From positions 8,500,001 to 8,564,000 of the forward strand of contig OX621263.1 of the NCBI GenBank assembly GCA_951640165.1: a DNA stretch of 64,000 bases, given 5' to 3'. Source of the DNA: Pseudoips prasinana. Lineage: Eukaryota; Arthropoda; Insecta; Lepidoptera; Nolidae. Below, piece by piece: positions 1-12,400 of this stretch (within the stretch, counting starts at the first letter, position 1; every line of letters starts with the position of its first letter). Under the pieces are notes generated by a model. The model was not told the DNA's origin. It saw only the letters and a program-made list of their open reading frames with translations, and ran no database searches. The position numbers and the translations under genes were made by a program.

Positions 1-204
1 CACCTGAAGTGATCTTAAGTGGAAGATGATTACCATTTATTTATGTATGTTCATAACAAGAAACTTGTATCTGAATGTACACACAATAACACTAAACTAA
101 AATACTAAATCGGTCCATAAATAATTAAGAAACGTACATACAAAACATACACAATATCTTCTAGTAAATACTTTATAGTAGTTACTCAATTAGTCAGCTG
201 TGTG

Positions 205-461
205 GTGACGGCTGCGAATATCAGAATATCATCATCCTGTCTTATCCCGTGGGTGGTGTAGAAATCGACCCGAGAGATATCTACCAAAAGACGGGCAGCA
301 TCTTCCTTCTGAGTACTATGACCATCTTACTGCGATCGCCAACCCGTCTGCCAAACGTTATAGCATATCTCCCCAAGCTGATTCTTGAGGGAGGCTTGTC
401 CAGCAGTGAACTTCTCTCAGCTGTAATGATGATGATAACTCAACTAGTTATCTTCTGACAG
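205..461 (+). repeat. RTE-like LINE/SINE 3' end fragment with ATG-repeat tail
   Basis: The stretch carries a sequence found many times in the window (start CCCGTGGGTGGTGTAGAA, interior GTCCAGCAGTG) and ends in a short ATG-repeat tail at about 425-437. It abuts the acceptor of the first visible Amt exon. Its 69-codon open frame is repeat-derived, because a near copy occurs on the other strand at 39053-39260. I see no feature in positions 1-204. Confidence 0.6.
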
Positions 462-3400
462 GTGGTGCCTCAGCCTTCGCTTCTGCACTCATGCTGGGAC
501 CCCGTCTCGGAAGATATGCGAACGGCATAGCTCCATTGCCCATGGGGAATCCCGTCAACGCTGTTATGGGCACCTTCGTGCTCTGGTGGGGTTGGCTCGC
601 ATTCAACTCTGGCAGTACTTACGGGGTAAGTAACGACTTCTATATATTCATGGAATTTACGAGTACACGGGAATTGGAAATACTTTTTACTGGCTCCTTG
701 TTTCTTTCTGATTAAATTCGTCGCGTGATCCGGGGCAATAGAAGTGATTCTCCGGCATGTTTCAAGATCGACAGCTAGCCCGGGGTACCGTTGAAGAAAA
801 AAAACTTAGGTCTGTAATTTACCTTAAGCTTTCGATAAAAATCATATTTGTAGTCACCCACCTGAGCAATTTAGGCACACCTTAGGACTCGTTTGTCGCG
901 ATTTTGTTGTGGAGAGTGTTGAGTGCCCAAGGAGTTCAGGGGTGTGTTTGGGGTTTTAATTAAATAAAACACTCAAAACTGTACTGAAGCTGGTATATTG
1001 TCAACTTACTTACTCGGGTCATCTCACGTCCCCTTACGGGGGCGGAGGAATCGAGTACAGGGCGTTGGCCCTCTGCCCGAGGTGTCCGTCGCTGCCCGTG
1101 AATACGGGCAGGTGGTTGGGGTAGCTCATTTGAGCTGTGGCGAGTTACCCTAGGGGTGGGTTTCAGCTTGCGCCGGTACATGTATAAGCCAGCCTAGGCT
1201 GGGACAGCAGTGAGGGGGTTTGTAGTTGGCCACCCCTTTCTTCACGATGCCGGGAGATCAAGGCCCTACCAGGTGAGACACCGTGAGGTGAGGCCCAGCA
1301 GGAGCCGATCTACAACCGACATCTCAGTTGAGGGGGGCCCCCGGAGGCTGTCCCAGTCGGCTATGGGCAGCTGTGTCGACGGCATCCGCTGTGGCCAAAT
1401 CCCTCGGGAAGTGGCAGCGGTCTGGGGGGCGGGCGTGGTAGTACAGAGCGATGGCGCGTAGGTGGTCCCAAGATGAGGTGTCGGCGCGGCGGAACATTTG
1501 TTCCGCCAGGCGCCTTACGAAGGCGTCGATCCCTTCCATCCTCAGGTCCCTCTCGATGGTTGCATTTCTCACGAAGCGAGGAGCGGCGGCTATGGTCCGA
1601 AGCGCCTGGTTTTGCTGGACCTGTAACTTACGCCTGCTCGACTCGCTTGTGAGAGCAAACCAAGCAGGGGCGGCATAGGTCAGGCGTGTGCGTATATAGA
1701 GTTTATATACGCACAGCCTGGCCCTGAGAGGGAGAGAAGAACTAAGGATGGGATGGAGCTGCGCCCTCGCGGCGCGTCCCTTCTGGACAACCTGTGTTAC
1801 GTGGGGGGCCATGCTCAGGTGGTTGTCAATGGTCACCCCCAGGTATTTCACTCTTGGTGACCACTCTACGGCTTCTCCGTTTATTTTGAGTGGTGTCGGG
1901 TGGTGGGAATGGCGGCCCACGATGATGGCTTGTGTCTTTCTCACGTTCACCGACAGCTTCCATTTTTGGAGCCATTCTGGTAGCGTGTCCAGGCTGCGTT
2001 GCAGTTTTACTGCGGCAAAGGAGGCCGACATGGAGGTAGCCATGTATGCATGTGCATGTGGTGACGCGTCATCGGCATACAACGCAAGCCTGGCATCCGG
2101 GAGGACTGGGATGTCGTCGGTGTAACGTGAGTAACACACCGGGGAGAGGCAGCTACCTTGCGGAACCCCGGCGGTCATCATCCGTACCGCTGAGACACAG
2201 CCGTCCACCACCACTCGGAATTTCCGGTGGGCGAGGAAGCTGGAGATAATCTTCACAATTCTACGGGGCGCCGAGGAGGTGGAGAGCTTATACAATAAGC
2301 CCTCGTGCCAAACGCGGTCGAACGCCTTCTCCATGTCGAGGAATACAGCAGCGACGTACTCCCGCTTGTTCTTGGCTAGTGCCATGTCGTGCAGTACCCT
2401 CGACAGCTGAAGAGTGGTGGAATGTTCCGACCGGAACCCGTACTGTTCCTGTCTTGGAGTTATGTGTGGAGTTAGGTGCCGCAACAGGAGTACTTCGAAC
2501 ACCTTGGAGGTTGTAGAGAGTAGTGTGATCGGCCGATAGCTCTCCGGCTTGAGTATGTTCTTCCCCGGTTTGGGAAGAAGGATGACATGGCCCATCTTCC
2601 AGCAGTCCGGGAATCTGCCTGTCCGGAGGATGCCGTTGTAGAGCCGGGTGAGTGAAGCTAGTGTTTTCTGTGGAATGTGGCGCAGGGCGTTGTTTGTTAT
2701 TCCGTCTGCGCCGGGGGCTTTCTTCGGCTTCATCCTCCAGATCGCCCGTCGGACTGCTCCCAGGGCAAAGAAGATGGGGTCCTCTGTGGGGGCTATCGGC
2801 GTACTGAAGTACTTTCCAAGGTGTTTCTCCACTGTTGCGGTGTGCGCTGCATCTGTGGTCGGGTTCGGTCGGAATCGGCGTTCGAGGTGTTCGGCAAAGA
2901 TCTCCGCGCGGTCCTCCGCGCGGTATCTCGGCGTCCCGTCCGCGTGTAAAAGCGGTCTGATGGGAGGAGGAGCGTTTGCCAGCCGGCGGCACAATCTATG
3001 TATTGCCGGCAGGTCATTCCCGGCGGCTATGTTGGTTATAGTCTCCTCCCAACTGGTGTCATTAAAGCGGCCCATCTCGGTCTTGACCTTCTCTGCTATG
3101 CGGTTTAGGCTCGTCTTGAGTGTGGGGCATCTAGTTTCTTGCCACCTCTTGCGCACTTCCCTTTTTGGCAAAAGGAGTCGCCTTAGTGAGGTGGGCAGAG
3201 GTGGTCTTCGTGTTGTGGGCGGGGCCGTGCTGGTAGCAGCGTTTAGGGCTGCCTTCATGCTCGAGGCGAGCTCTACGGCCAAGGTCTCAACATCTGTGTC
3301 GTCTTGAATAGACCGAGATGGGGGGCTTTTCTCCAGCTCCCTCGCGAAGATGGTCCAGTCCGTTGTTTTACGTGGCGCTGGGGGGGCTAGTCGAGCGGTA

Positions 3401-6400
3401 TCTAGCGGGATGACGACGAGTACCGGCTGGTGGTCTGATAACAGCTCGTCGTCAATCACCTGCTGGGTGATCTGGCAGCGCAGCCCGCGGTGTATAAGGA
3501 TGTCTAGTACCTCCGGGATGAGCGTGATGCAGTCTGGGTAGCGGGTAGGTACTTCTGGGCCGGACACCTTATATCCGCGGGCTTCCGCGATGCTGAGGAG
3601 TCGTCTCCCTGACGTGTTGTCGCACGTAGAGTTCCACGCTGGGTGTTTGGCGTTCAGGTCACCGCCTATGATGGTTGGTTGTGGTGATTCCATCATGGCG
3701 GTGATGTGTGGAGAGGGTCGGCGGGAGCTTTATATGCGGCGAATATTCGTAATTACTCACCGGCGGCGTGGAGTTCTACACCCAGCGTGTAGAGCGTTTG
3801 GAGACTCGGTGACGTCAGGGGCTGGTGGACGACTCGTCGTTTGACCAATACTGCCAGACCACGTATGTTGCGTCCATCGCTCGACTGCACGTCCTGCCTG
3901 TAAGCGAGGTATCCTGGGAATTTTATTTTATCTGCAGGTCCCAGGAGCGTCTCGCTTATCAGCGCCACGTCGATGTCCTGTTCCTGCAGTAGCGGTCGGA
4001 GGAGGGCGATCTTCGATTTTAGACCGCGGGCGTTCCAGTGGATGACTCTAATGGCGTTGTGATCCATTGTATATAGCCATAAACTCACTCACCCCGCCCA
4101 TGATGATGGGCAGTGGGTTCGAACCCTGTTGGAGGGCCCCCAGAATCTCTTGGGCTAGCCGCATTGCCAGCGCCAGGTATCTGGTGATGTTTGGGGAGGC
4201 CAAGATGGTCGCCAACCCCTCTGCGCTAGCTTCTAGCTGTGTGTTCTGATGGGGCCCTCCGGGGCCCCTGCGGGCTGGACCTGTAGCCCGTGTCTGCGAG
4301 TCTACAGGCCGCTCTGTGTTTATATTGGGCGTCTTGTTTGGGTGAGTGGTCGGTGGGAGTCCTGCTTGGGGCTCCGCGGTCTGTTTGATGGCTGAGGAGG
4401 CGGTTTCTGGGATAGCTGGTGCTTTGCCCTTCCTTTTCCCGTTTTTTGGGAATTCCCGCCGCTTTGTTTTGGGAATTCCTCCGCGAGCAGTGGGGGCGTT
4501 AGCAGCCGCCATGAGCGAGCCGCTTGTGGCTTCGCCTATCGGGGTCGGCTGCAGCGGGCGTTGGCCGTCCGGTATTTGCGCGGTTGCCCTGCTTTGGGCG
4601 ATCGTGCCGGCCTTCTTGTTCCGGGTCTCGATCTTGTAGACCCGGCATCTTGCGCTGTTTGCCGGGTGGTCTTACCCGCAGTTGGCGCAGGTGGGTGGCT
4701 CTTCGCGGGGGCGTGGGCACTCTTTGGCAATGTGCTCACCGCCGCATCGCACACAGGCAATGGTTCGGTGGCATTGATGCGATGAGTGCCGGAACTTTTG
4801 GCAGCGGTGGCACTGTGCGGGCCCCCGCTTGCCTCTCCAGGCTTCAATTTTGACTCCGGGCATACATAGTAGATCCTCTATGTCGTATATGCCCGGAGTG
4901 ATGTCCTTAGTGCGCTGCAGAATTGCGAGGAAGATACACCCGGGTCTCCCTTGACGTGCTTTAATGTGCCGGACATATTCCGGCTCATAGCCTCGTTCGC
5001 GGAGGTCCTCGGCGATGTCCTCCGGCTCCGTATTCACTGGCAACCCTCGGATTGCCACCTTGACGCTTCGTTCGGCGGGCAGCGAATAGGAGAACCATGA
5101 TATGTTATCTGACTTCTCCAGATCAGTCAGATAACGCTGAATAGTCCGATATTTATGGTCCTCCTTTGGCATAAATCGGATGCCCTCTTGGTAAGGGCGG
5201 GCGTGCGGCATGTGTCCAAGTTTGTCCTTAAGGACACGGAAGTGGTGGGCCCAGTTTGGAAGCTTTTCGACCACCAGTGGGGGGTATTTAGTATTCGCGG
5301 GTACCCCTCTTGTTGGTAGTGACGACCCTTTCTGGGTCGTGCCACTGGTGGTACCCGGGTCGTTGCCCGCTTGGCTCCTCGGCCTCACCGCCATGGCCGC
5401 GAATGAGGTCGACGTCGATGAGGTGATTGGTGGAGGGGAGGGCTGGGTGAGCGCGAGTACGCGCTGCCGCTTCGCCTCTTCTGCCTCCTCTTCTGGGCTG
5501 CGTTTCCTCCTTACAGAAGACACGTTGTCCGTCCTTGGAGGTGGTGTTGTAAGTTGTGCCTCCGGAAGTGACTCGACTGAATTCGAGCCTACTCCGGAGT
5601 ACACACTGTGCGACGGTGATTCGGCGCGGGAACTGGCTGGTGTGGGTGAGAACAGACCCTCGTTGCTGGTCAGTTCGTCGCCCAAGCAGAGGTCGGGCAT
5701 GGATAGGCCTCTTGCGAGGTTTATTTGGGTTTTTCTCCTCCCTGCACGCTGAGGGAGGGGTCCGGCGTGTTGCATGGCTGTACCGCTATGGGTCGATGCG
5801 AAGGCGCGAAGGGTGGTAGTTGATGCGGCAGCGCGTGGTGGTACAATAGCGCGCGGCGCGGTAGCTCGGGGGCTAGGTGGCAATGCGGGCGCAGATAGGC
5901 GGATGCCATGCGCGGTAGTTTTGGCGGGTTGGCTCGACCATATTCTGGGAGCTTGCGGCGAGATTGTGCGCGACGCGGGAGGCGCTCGACCCGGTGGGGA
6001 GCGCACAAAAATTCGCGAATCGCGCCCGGGCGCGGGGGTACTTGCTTCCGCCGTAAGCCGAGATACCCTTTGACTGGCGTTGATGTCGGTGGATGCTGGT
6101 TGGCCCTTAGAAGGGCCTTTTGGGGGTTGGTTGCTAGGGGGGTCCCGTGAGGGTTCCGCCCCGCCGCCAACCATTGGCATTATGTTGTTTTAGCCCTGAA
6201 AAGGGCTGTTTTGGGTGGGCGTGCTCACCTCCGCGACGATAGGGGTGTTCCCGGATTCAGGGCGCCGGCTGGCGCGTTCGTCCGTGCGGAGAGCTGGATC
6301 CTGGTATGGTTTGCTGCTTCGGTTGGTGAACTTCCTCGGCGTAGCACGCAGCGATCCTTATATTGTCAACAAAAATCCTCGATAGCTATATAGTATATTT

Positions 6401-9400
6401 GTGAACGAAACCATTGCGACTTTTAACGAGCTTAACAGCGCCATCTATTGATGCGGTGACGAACCGCAGTGAACATACCACCCACCAAGGACGTTACTGA
6501 TGGAACGTCCTTCTTAAATAAAGGGGTACATTGCTCAATGGTACATTACGCTGATCTTAGTTTGTACTGTCAAAAGATATGTATATTTATTGACAATAAT
6601 ATGAATTAAACTAAAACCTAACTAAAACAATTTGTACTTATTATTGCCCTGCTTGCTCTAAACTACGAACTAAAAGAGAACTACAATGAACAACAAGCTA
6701 GAAGTCATGGCTGAACTATTATGTGCTACAGTTTAAAACTAACAAAATGAACTAACTTAAAATTAAACATCTTATTCTAGGTTGTATGTCTATAATAGTT
6801 GATTGTTGTGTAAATAGATCTTAAAACAATAAAACATGTAATAAAAATATGATTTTTGCAATAACCAATATAAATAATAACAAAAACATTTCTTAATCGA
6901 CAACAGGTAAAATACATATTTTGGATGTTGGTCTTTTGATTGTTGAGGACTTAGTGCGTAACGTGACTACACGGGTGACATTATCATGCCCCGGGTGTTT
7001 TTCAACTATTTTACCCATCAACCAGCGACTTGGAGGCAAGTCGTCGTCCTTTATTAAAACAATGTCTCCAATTTTTGGCTCAGTAACATGTGCTGACCAT
7101 TTGTAACGGTTCATCAATGTGGATAAATATTCGTTGGACCAACGTCTCCAAAATGACTGCATCATTCGCTAGATAACTTGCCAGCGTGATAAACAATTTA
7201 GGTTGGACTCTTCGTAATTATTGTCTGGCACCTTCACCAAACCTTCGGCAGTACGCAATAATCCTAACCTTTTTTTTATTCTAAATCTGTCCTATAATGA
7301 TTATTTGGCCTCCTATAAATAATGTTCTGCGACTTTAATAGGGGTAGGCGCAACTCTAGTATTAGCAACCAGGAATGTGACCTTCACTGTGTTGTCGGCA
7401 TCTACCATCCGCATGTAAATTGCAACAGAATACGCCGTTCCTTGTACTGCTCCGGGAATGCTGGCTCAGCTTTGGACCCAGTTTGGGCAAAGCTGTCGCC
7501 GCTTAAGAGGAGGATCGTGTACCTTGCTGTAGCGTTTTACTACAAGTACACGGGGGAAGCGCGGCCAGCGGTGGCTCCATACTTGTGTCAAAAATCCTGG
7601 TCCGTACTATCCGGGTCGTTAGGACCAATGTTGAGTGCCCAAGGAGTTCAGGGGTGTGTTTGGGGTTTTAATTAAATAAAACACTCAAAACTGTACTGAA
7701 GCTGGTATATTGTCAACAAAAATCCTCGATAGCTATATAGTATATTTGTGAACGAAACCATTGCGACTTTTAACGAGCTTAACAGCGCCATCTATTGATG
7801 CGGTGACGAACCGCAGTGAACAGAGAGACTCCCGAGATCTCCAGAGGAATGCACCGGAGGCTTTCCTGTGTTTTGTTGAAGCCCGTCCCGTCGCTGCCTA
7901 CGACAGCGCATGGTTACCATGCTTTGCTAGATAGATGCACAAAGTCCCCACCCAACCCACTACCCCGGGATATTTGTCGAGACCTACTGGGTTGCGTGTG
8001 GCGATGTCAGCTAATTCTTATGACTAGGCACAAGAAGGTTAATACAGAAGTTTTTGCTTGATATGAAGCGCTGCCCGCAGTGGATCACGACACATCACAC
8101 AGGATGTGTAACACTAGCTGGCTGTCACCATAATGCGCCCCTGGGGTAGCCTTTATACCGCTTTTAGAAAAGGAAGGGTTAGACTGACTGTATTTTCTTA
8201 ATACAGGATGGCCGAGGAGTTGACGTTCAAATTCAAAATTTAGATACTTTATCATGAGGAGTATCCGAATCACCCCCATGTATGTTCTACAATTTTGCGT
8301 TTTTTTTTATACTTTGAAAATGTATGAGTCCTGAGCTCAAACCCTAATTTTGAACTTTCGAATAAATTCTAAGTCAGTTCTGTAATGATTAGATAAACCA
8401 AACTTTTTAGGATGTTAAGTTAAACTATGCTAATTAGTTATCACAAAAAACTGAACCAGAAATGTTCAATAGAACGAGAATAAAAATCGAAAACTGATGT
8501 TAGGTGAAATTTACGAAAAACATCATTAAACAAATTCTATCTCGAAAACTACGCAAAATCGTAGAACATATGTACATAATAATAATAATATAAATAATAT
8601 CTGGGGACAATGTCACACAGATCATCCTAGCCCCAAACTAAGCAAAGCTTGTACTATGGGTACCAGGCGACGATATACGTACTTATATAGATAGATAAAT
8701 ACATACATAGAAAACATCCATGACTCAGAAACAAATATTCGTGCTCATCACACAAATATTTGCACTTACCGGGATTCGAACCCAGGACCACCAGCTTCGT
8801 AGGCAGGAGCACTACCAACTAGGCTACGGTGACCGTCAAATGACATGATTCGGATACTCCTTATCGTAAAGTATCTAAATTTATCGTTTGATCGTCAACT
8901 CCTAAGGTATAAATAGAGGTACCTAACATTTATAAATAACCTTAGGGCAATTAAAATATTAGTAACCTGACTCCATATTTAGTATGCGTAGGGTTCCGTC
9001 CAGATTTCCCCGGATTTGCCCTAGTTTAGAGGGCGTTTATTTGCAGTCCAGGCTCAAAATGTTCACACCGATTAACTGGCATTGGCAGTGAGTCGCAGGA
9101 CGGTAATGATATGTCCGGGTTCAAAACCCGAGGTTTTGACGCGTCTTGTCCTGGTTACCAAATTTTGGAAAGGGCAACCCTAAGTCAGCGTATGCGGGAT
9201 TCTTAGGGTTGCCCTTATAAGTTATATACTGAGTCAATATCTTAACTACAACTGTAGGATCTAAAGAAAATAGCTACTTCGCGTCATCACCAAAACTTTA
9301 ACATTTAGATAGATTTAGAGTAGGTAATTAATGGTTCGTGCGTTCCATAAATTTATACAAGTCATTATAATCTTTAAAATGAGTGTCTGAAACTGAATTA

Positions 9401-12400
9401 AGAGTTGTTGATGAGCCGGTACTGAGCTCATCAACTCTAACTTCATACTGATGGAGCTAAATATACAATAGGATTTAAGAACTTGTTTTTAAAGTGTGAA
9501 TCAACGACATATAATGTCATTGGTGTGAATGTAAGCACGCTTGACTTGAGTTATGTTCTAAAAACAGGCCATAAACCATTCAGTTTTAAAGATTTAGAGA
9601 ACGCTTTAACCAAACTGACAAAATACATTACCAAGTAAAACGTGCACAAAATAAGACATTTGAATAACCAAAAAAACTAAAACAAATGTCTTTTTTATAT
9701 GTTTGCCACGTGATTGGCATATTGTGGTACATAATAAGTTTATGCAAATGTATTTCTTTGTACATATAGTATGCTGTTGAAGTATTAACAATCAATTGAA
9801 AACACTAACTTTAAATTATATTTTATTAGTGTGCGGGTAGACGAATTTACGGCTAGTAGTGACAGTATTTACGGGCCATTACGGCACCAACACACCTACA
9901 CAAACTGGGACTGTCGAATAGCCCGATCTGCAGGACCTGTGGGGAAGAATTTGAAACAATGCTGCATATTGATATTGACGGTTACCGTAGCCTAGTTGGT
10001 AGTGCTCCTGCCTACGAAGCTGGTGGTCCTTGGTTCGAATCCCGGTGAGTGTAAATATTTGTGTGATGAGAACGAATATTTGTTTCTGAGTCATGGATGT
10101 TTTCTATGTATTTAAGTATTTTTATATTTACACTTACCGGGGTAAGTGTAAATATTTGTATGATGAGCACGAATATTTGGTTCTGAGTCATGGATGTTTT
10201 CTATGTATTTAAGTATTCATCTATGTAAGTATGTATAACTCGTTGCGGGATCCAAGACAGTTAAAGCGATTCCCCGGGACATGCCTGAGCTTCACCGCTC
10301 AGTGTCATTTCATTGTGTGCCACTGTTGATCCTGGCTTACAGGAGTTGCAGTGGTGGGTAAGAGGGAGGGACTAGTCCCGATAAAAAAAAAGAAAAAAAA
10401 AGTATGTATATCGTCGCCTGGTACCCATAGTACAAGCTTTGCTTAGTTCGCGGCTAGGATGATCTGTGTGACATATGACATACCAGCCCCATGATGGCTA
10501 TTTCGTGTCTTGCCAACGCATCCAGAACCAAGGGACTACAAGGATCTACCCCTAACAAGCGTACTGAAGTATGTGCAGACTGCATTCAGGACTCTAGGGA
10601 TAGAATAAAAACTAATGGGCGTAAGTACAAAAGATCCAGAAGGGTCGAAATGCCGTACGCAAATATACCCCTACCAAGACAAGACAAGCAAGACGAATTT
10701 GGTTTGAGCTCGAGTAAAGAGAAATACGCAGTAGCAGCATACAGAGTTTTATTATCCACGTCCACTACAATTAGGGTTGCTTATATACGTTAACCAGAAG
10801 AAGACGCGTGAAATCCCTGTAATTTTAATAAAATAAAATAAATAAAAAAGGTTTTTATTCACGTAGACTTTAAAAAAGCGCTTGTAAATAGTCAGAAGAT
10901 GTTTGTAGTAATATAGTTGTATGCATTATTATTTCTAGTAACATAGATATTTAGGTACACATTGTATGAAAACATTTACTTATAAATTTATTTTATTATA
11001 GCAATGATATTCAGCTAGCTCGTTTCAAGTTATTGTCAAGAGATTATGTTTAATTATCTAGTTTAAGTCTAATATTTTTACTACATATTGTCAATGGTTC
11101 TGTCTATATTAAGGTATTATTATTATGACGGACCTTGTGTCAATAACGACGGTCGCGCTTTAATGCTACCAGCGGATAGATAATAAATATAATGCCACAA
11201 TTAAAATTACAATTCTACTCTTGCATCCTTCATCTTCATACAAAAATAATATATTAACATACTGCCACTCAAGTATAATTACCTGCTCGAGTTCGTCTCG
11301 TATACAACCACACTAATGCTAAATCTATTATCTAAACGATCACGTAGGCCATTACAAATGATGTGTCGCAAATTGCCGCCATCATTCAAATTAGATGAAT
11401 TACTGACTATTTGAGCCATGCGACGGTAATTATTGTGTTTAGTTAGACTTGATTTTGTAGGGGTGTAAGGACAACAGTAAATATTGCTGGTGATTCTGCC
11501 TTTTACACTCCTAAAACCTAATCAAGTACAGACGCCAACACATCCAGCGACCCCTATCTGTCATATTTCTTTTATAGATTAGCTTTGAACAACAACTGAA
11601 ATTTGACCGATTGGGGTAGCTTGATGTACTGGCGTCTGTACAACAAAAGCTGCATAGCTTTGTGTGTGAGTATTTATAATAAAATACGCCGAAATCTAAA
11701 ATTGTTAAATACCACAAACTTACTTAAAACGAAAGATGTCTTTCTTTATTTATTTGTTCTTAATAGTTTAACCAACGATTACCATCACATTTAATGCAAG
11801 AGTTATAAGCTAAATGTTACAGTTTTTCGTGTTATAATAACTTATAGGCTAACACAGCATGCGTATCAAATGAGCAATAATTTAGTATAAACGTCGAATA
11901 CAATAGAATAGTATACAATTAGACTTGTCAAATATATTTTAGCAACTCTCATTGTATAGACGCCAGCACATCAAGTGGGGTAGCTTGTCATCAGTCAAAT
12001 TTCCCCAATCGAAAGTGAACCTTATACTTTTGTGATAAAGTTGAAAATCTATAAAAGAAATTTGATAGATGTTTGTCGTAATTGTATTTTATATAAAAAT
12101 ATTTTAATTGATATGAAATATGTATTTATTTATTTATTTATTGCTATTTTCATGGGTTTACAATAGGTGTTACATGTATATTTGTTTCCAACATGAACCC
12201 TGTTAGGGCACAGCAACACAACACAATATAAATAGTTATTTCTAAGGTCAGATCGTAATTCTAGTTAACATTATAAGTACATATTTCAATAAGTGATAAA
12301 AGTAAATAGGTAGTCATAGCAATATAAGGTACGATAAATTAATAATAATACAAATATATGTTCGTCAATTTAATTAAATTTATGGTATTTCGATTCTAAT

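Larger units (their letters stand above)
1006..6358 (-). mobile_element. Near full-length Jockey-type LINE inserted in the BEL LTR
   Basis: The insertion is bounded by a 12-base target duplication TATATTGTCAAC (994-1005 and 6359-6370) and splits an LTR whose intact copy is at 7629-7822. Read on the - strand it has a 5' UTR, ORF1 (6180-4048), ORF2 (4067-1324) and a 3' UTR ending in a short GTAAGTAA tail. It is GC-rich compared with the host DNA. Both ORFs carry breaks, so the copy looks inactive, although it is nearly complete in length (5.35 kb). Confidence 0.88.
917..7822 (-). mobile_element. Decayed BEL/Pao LTR retrotransposon, disrupted by a LINE
   Basis: The right LTR is 7629-7822 (194 bases, TGTTGAGTG...GTGAACA). 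The left LTR is the same sequence split into 917-1005 and 6371-6475 by a LINE insertion; 89 + 105 bases account for all 194. A 5-base target duplication GAGAG sits at 912-916 and 7823-7827. The coding strand is -, and the internal region (6476-7628) is only about 1.15 kb, far shorter than an intact element. It retains a piece of the RNase H region (about 7455-7325, with DNTVKVTFLVANTRVAP) and the integrase C-terminal part (about 7270-6893, with FWRRWSNEYLSTL), broken by a stop near 7168. The large middle deletion makes it non-functional. Confidence 0.85.

Noticed and set aside
249..458. 69-codon protein gene before the first Amt exon
   Set aside because: The same sequence recurs on both strands at 17.7, 39.1 and 40.6 kb as part of an RTE-like repeat.
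1748..3307. Open frames on the + strand across the LINE
   Set aside because: They lie opposite ORF2, whose RT motifs are on the - strand, and have no recognisable protein features.
7322..7675. 117-codon + strand frame
   Set aside because: It runs antisense to the BEL RNase H remnant and into the LTR; it is not a gene.
8790..8838. tRNA gene
   Set aside because: The A- and B-box matches belong to a SINE head with a degenerate anticodon arm and the usual SINE body; the same applies to the heads at 9985, 18722, 19852, 33710, 35100 and 38500.
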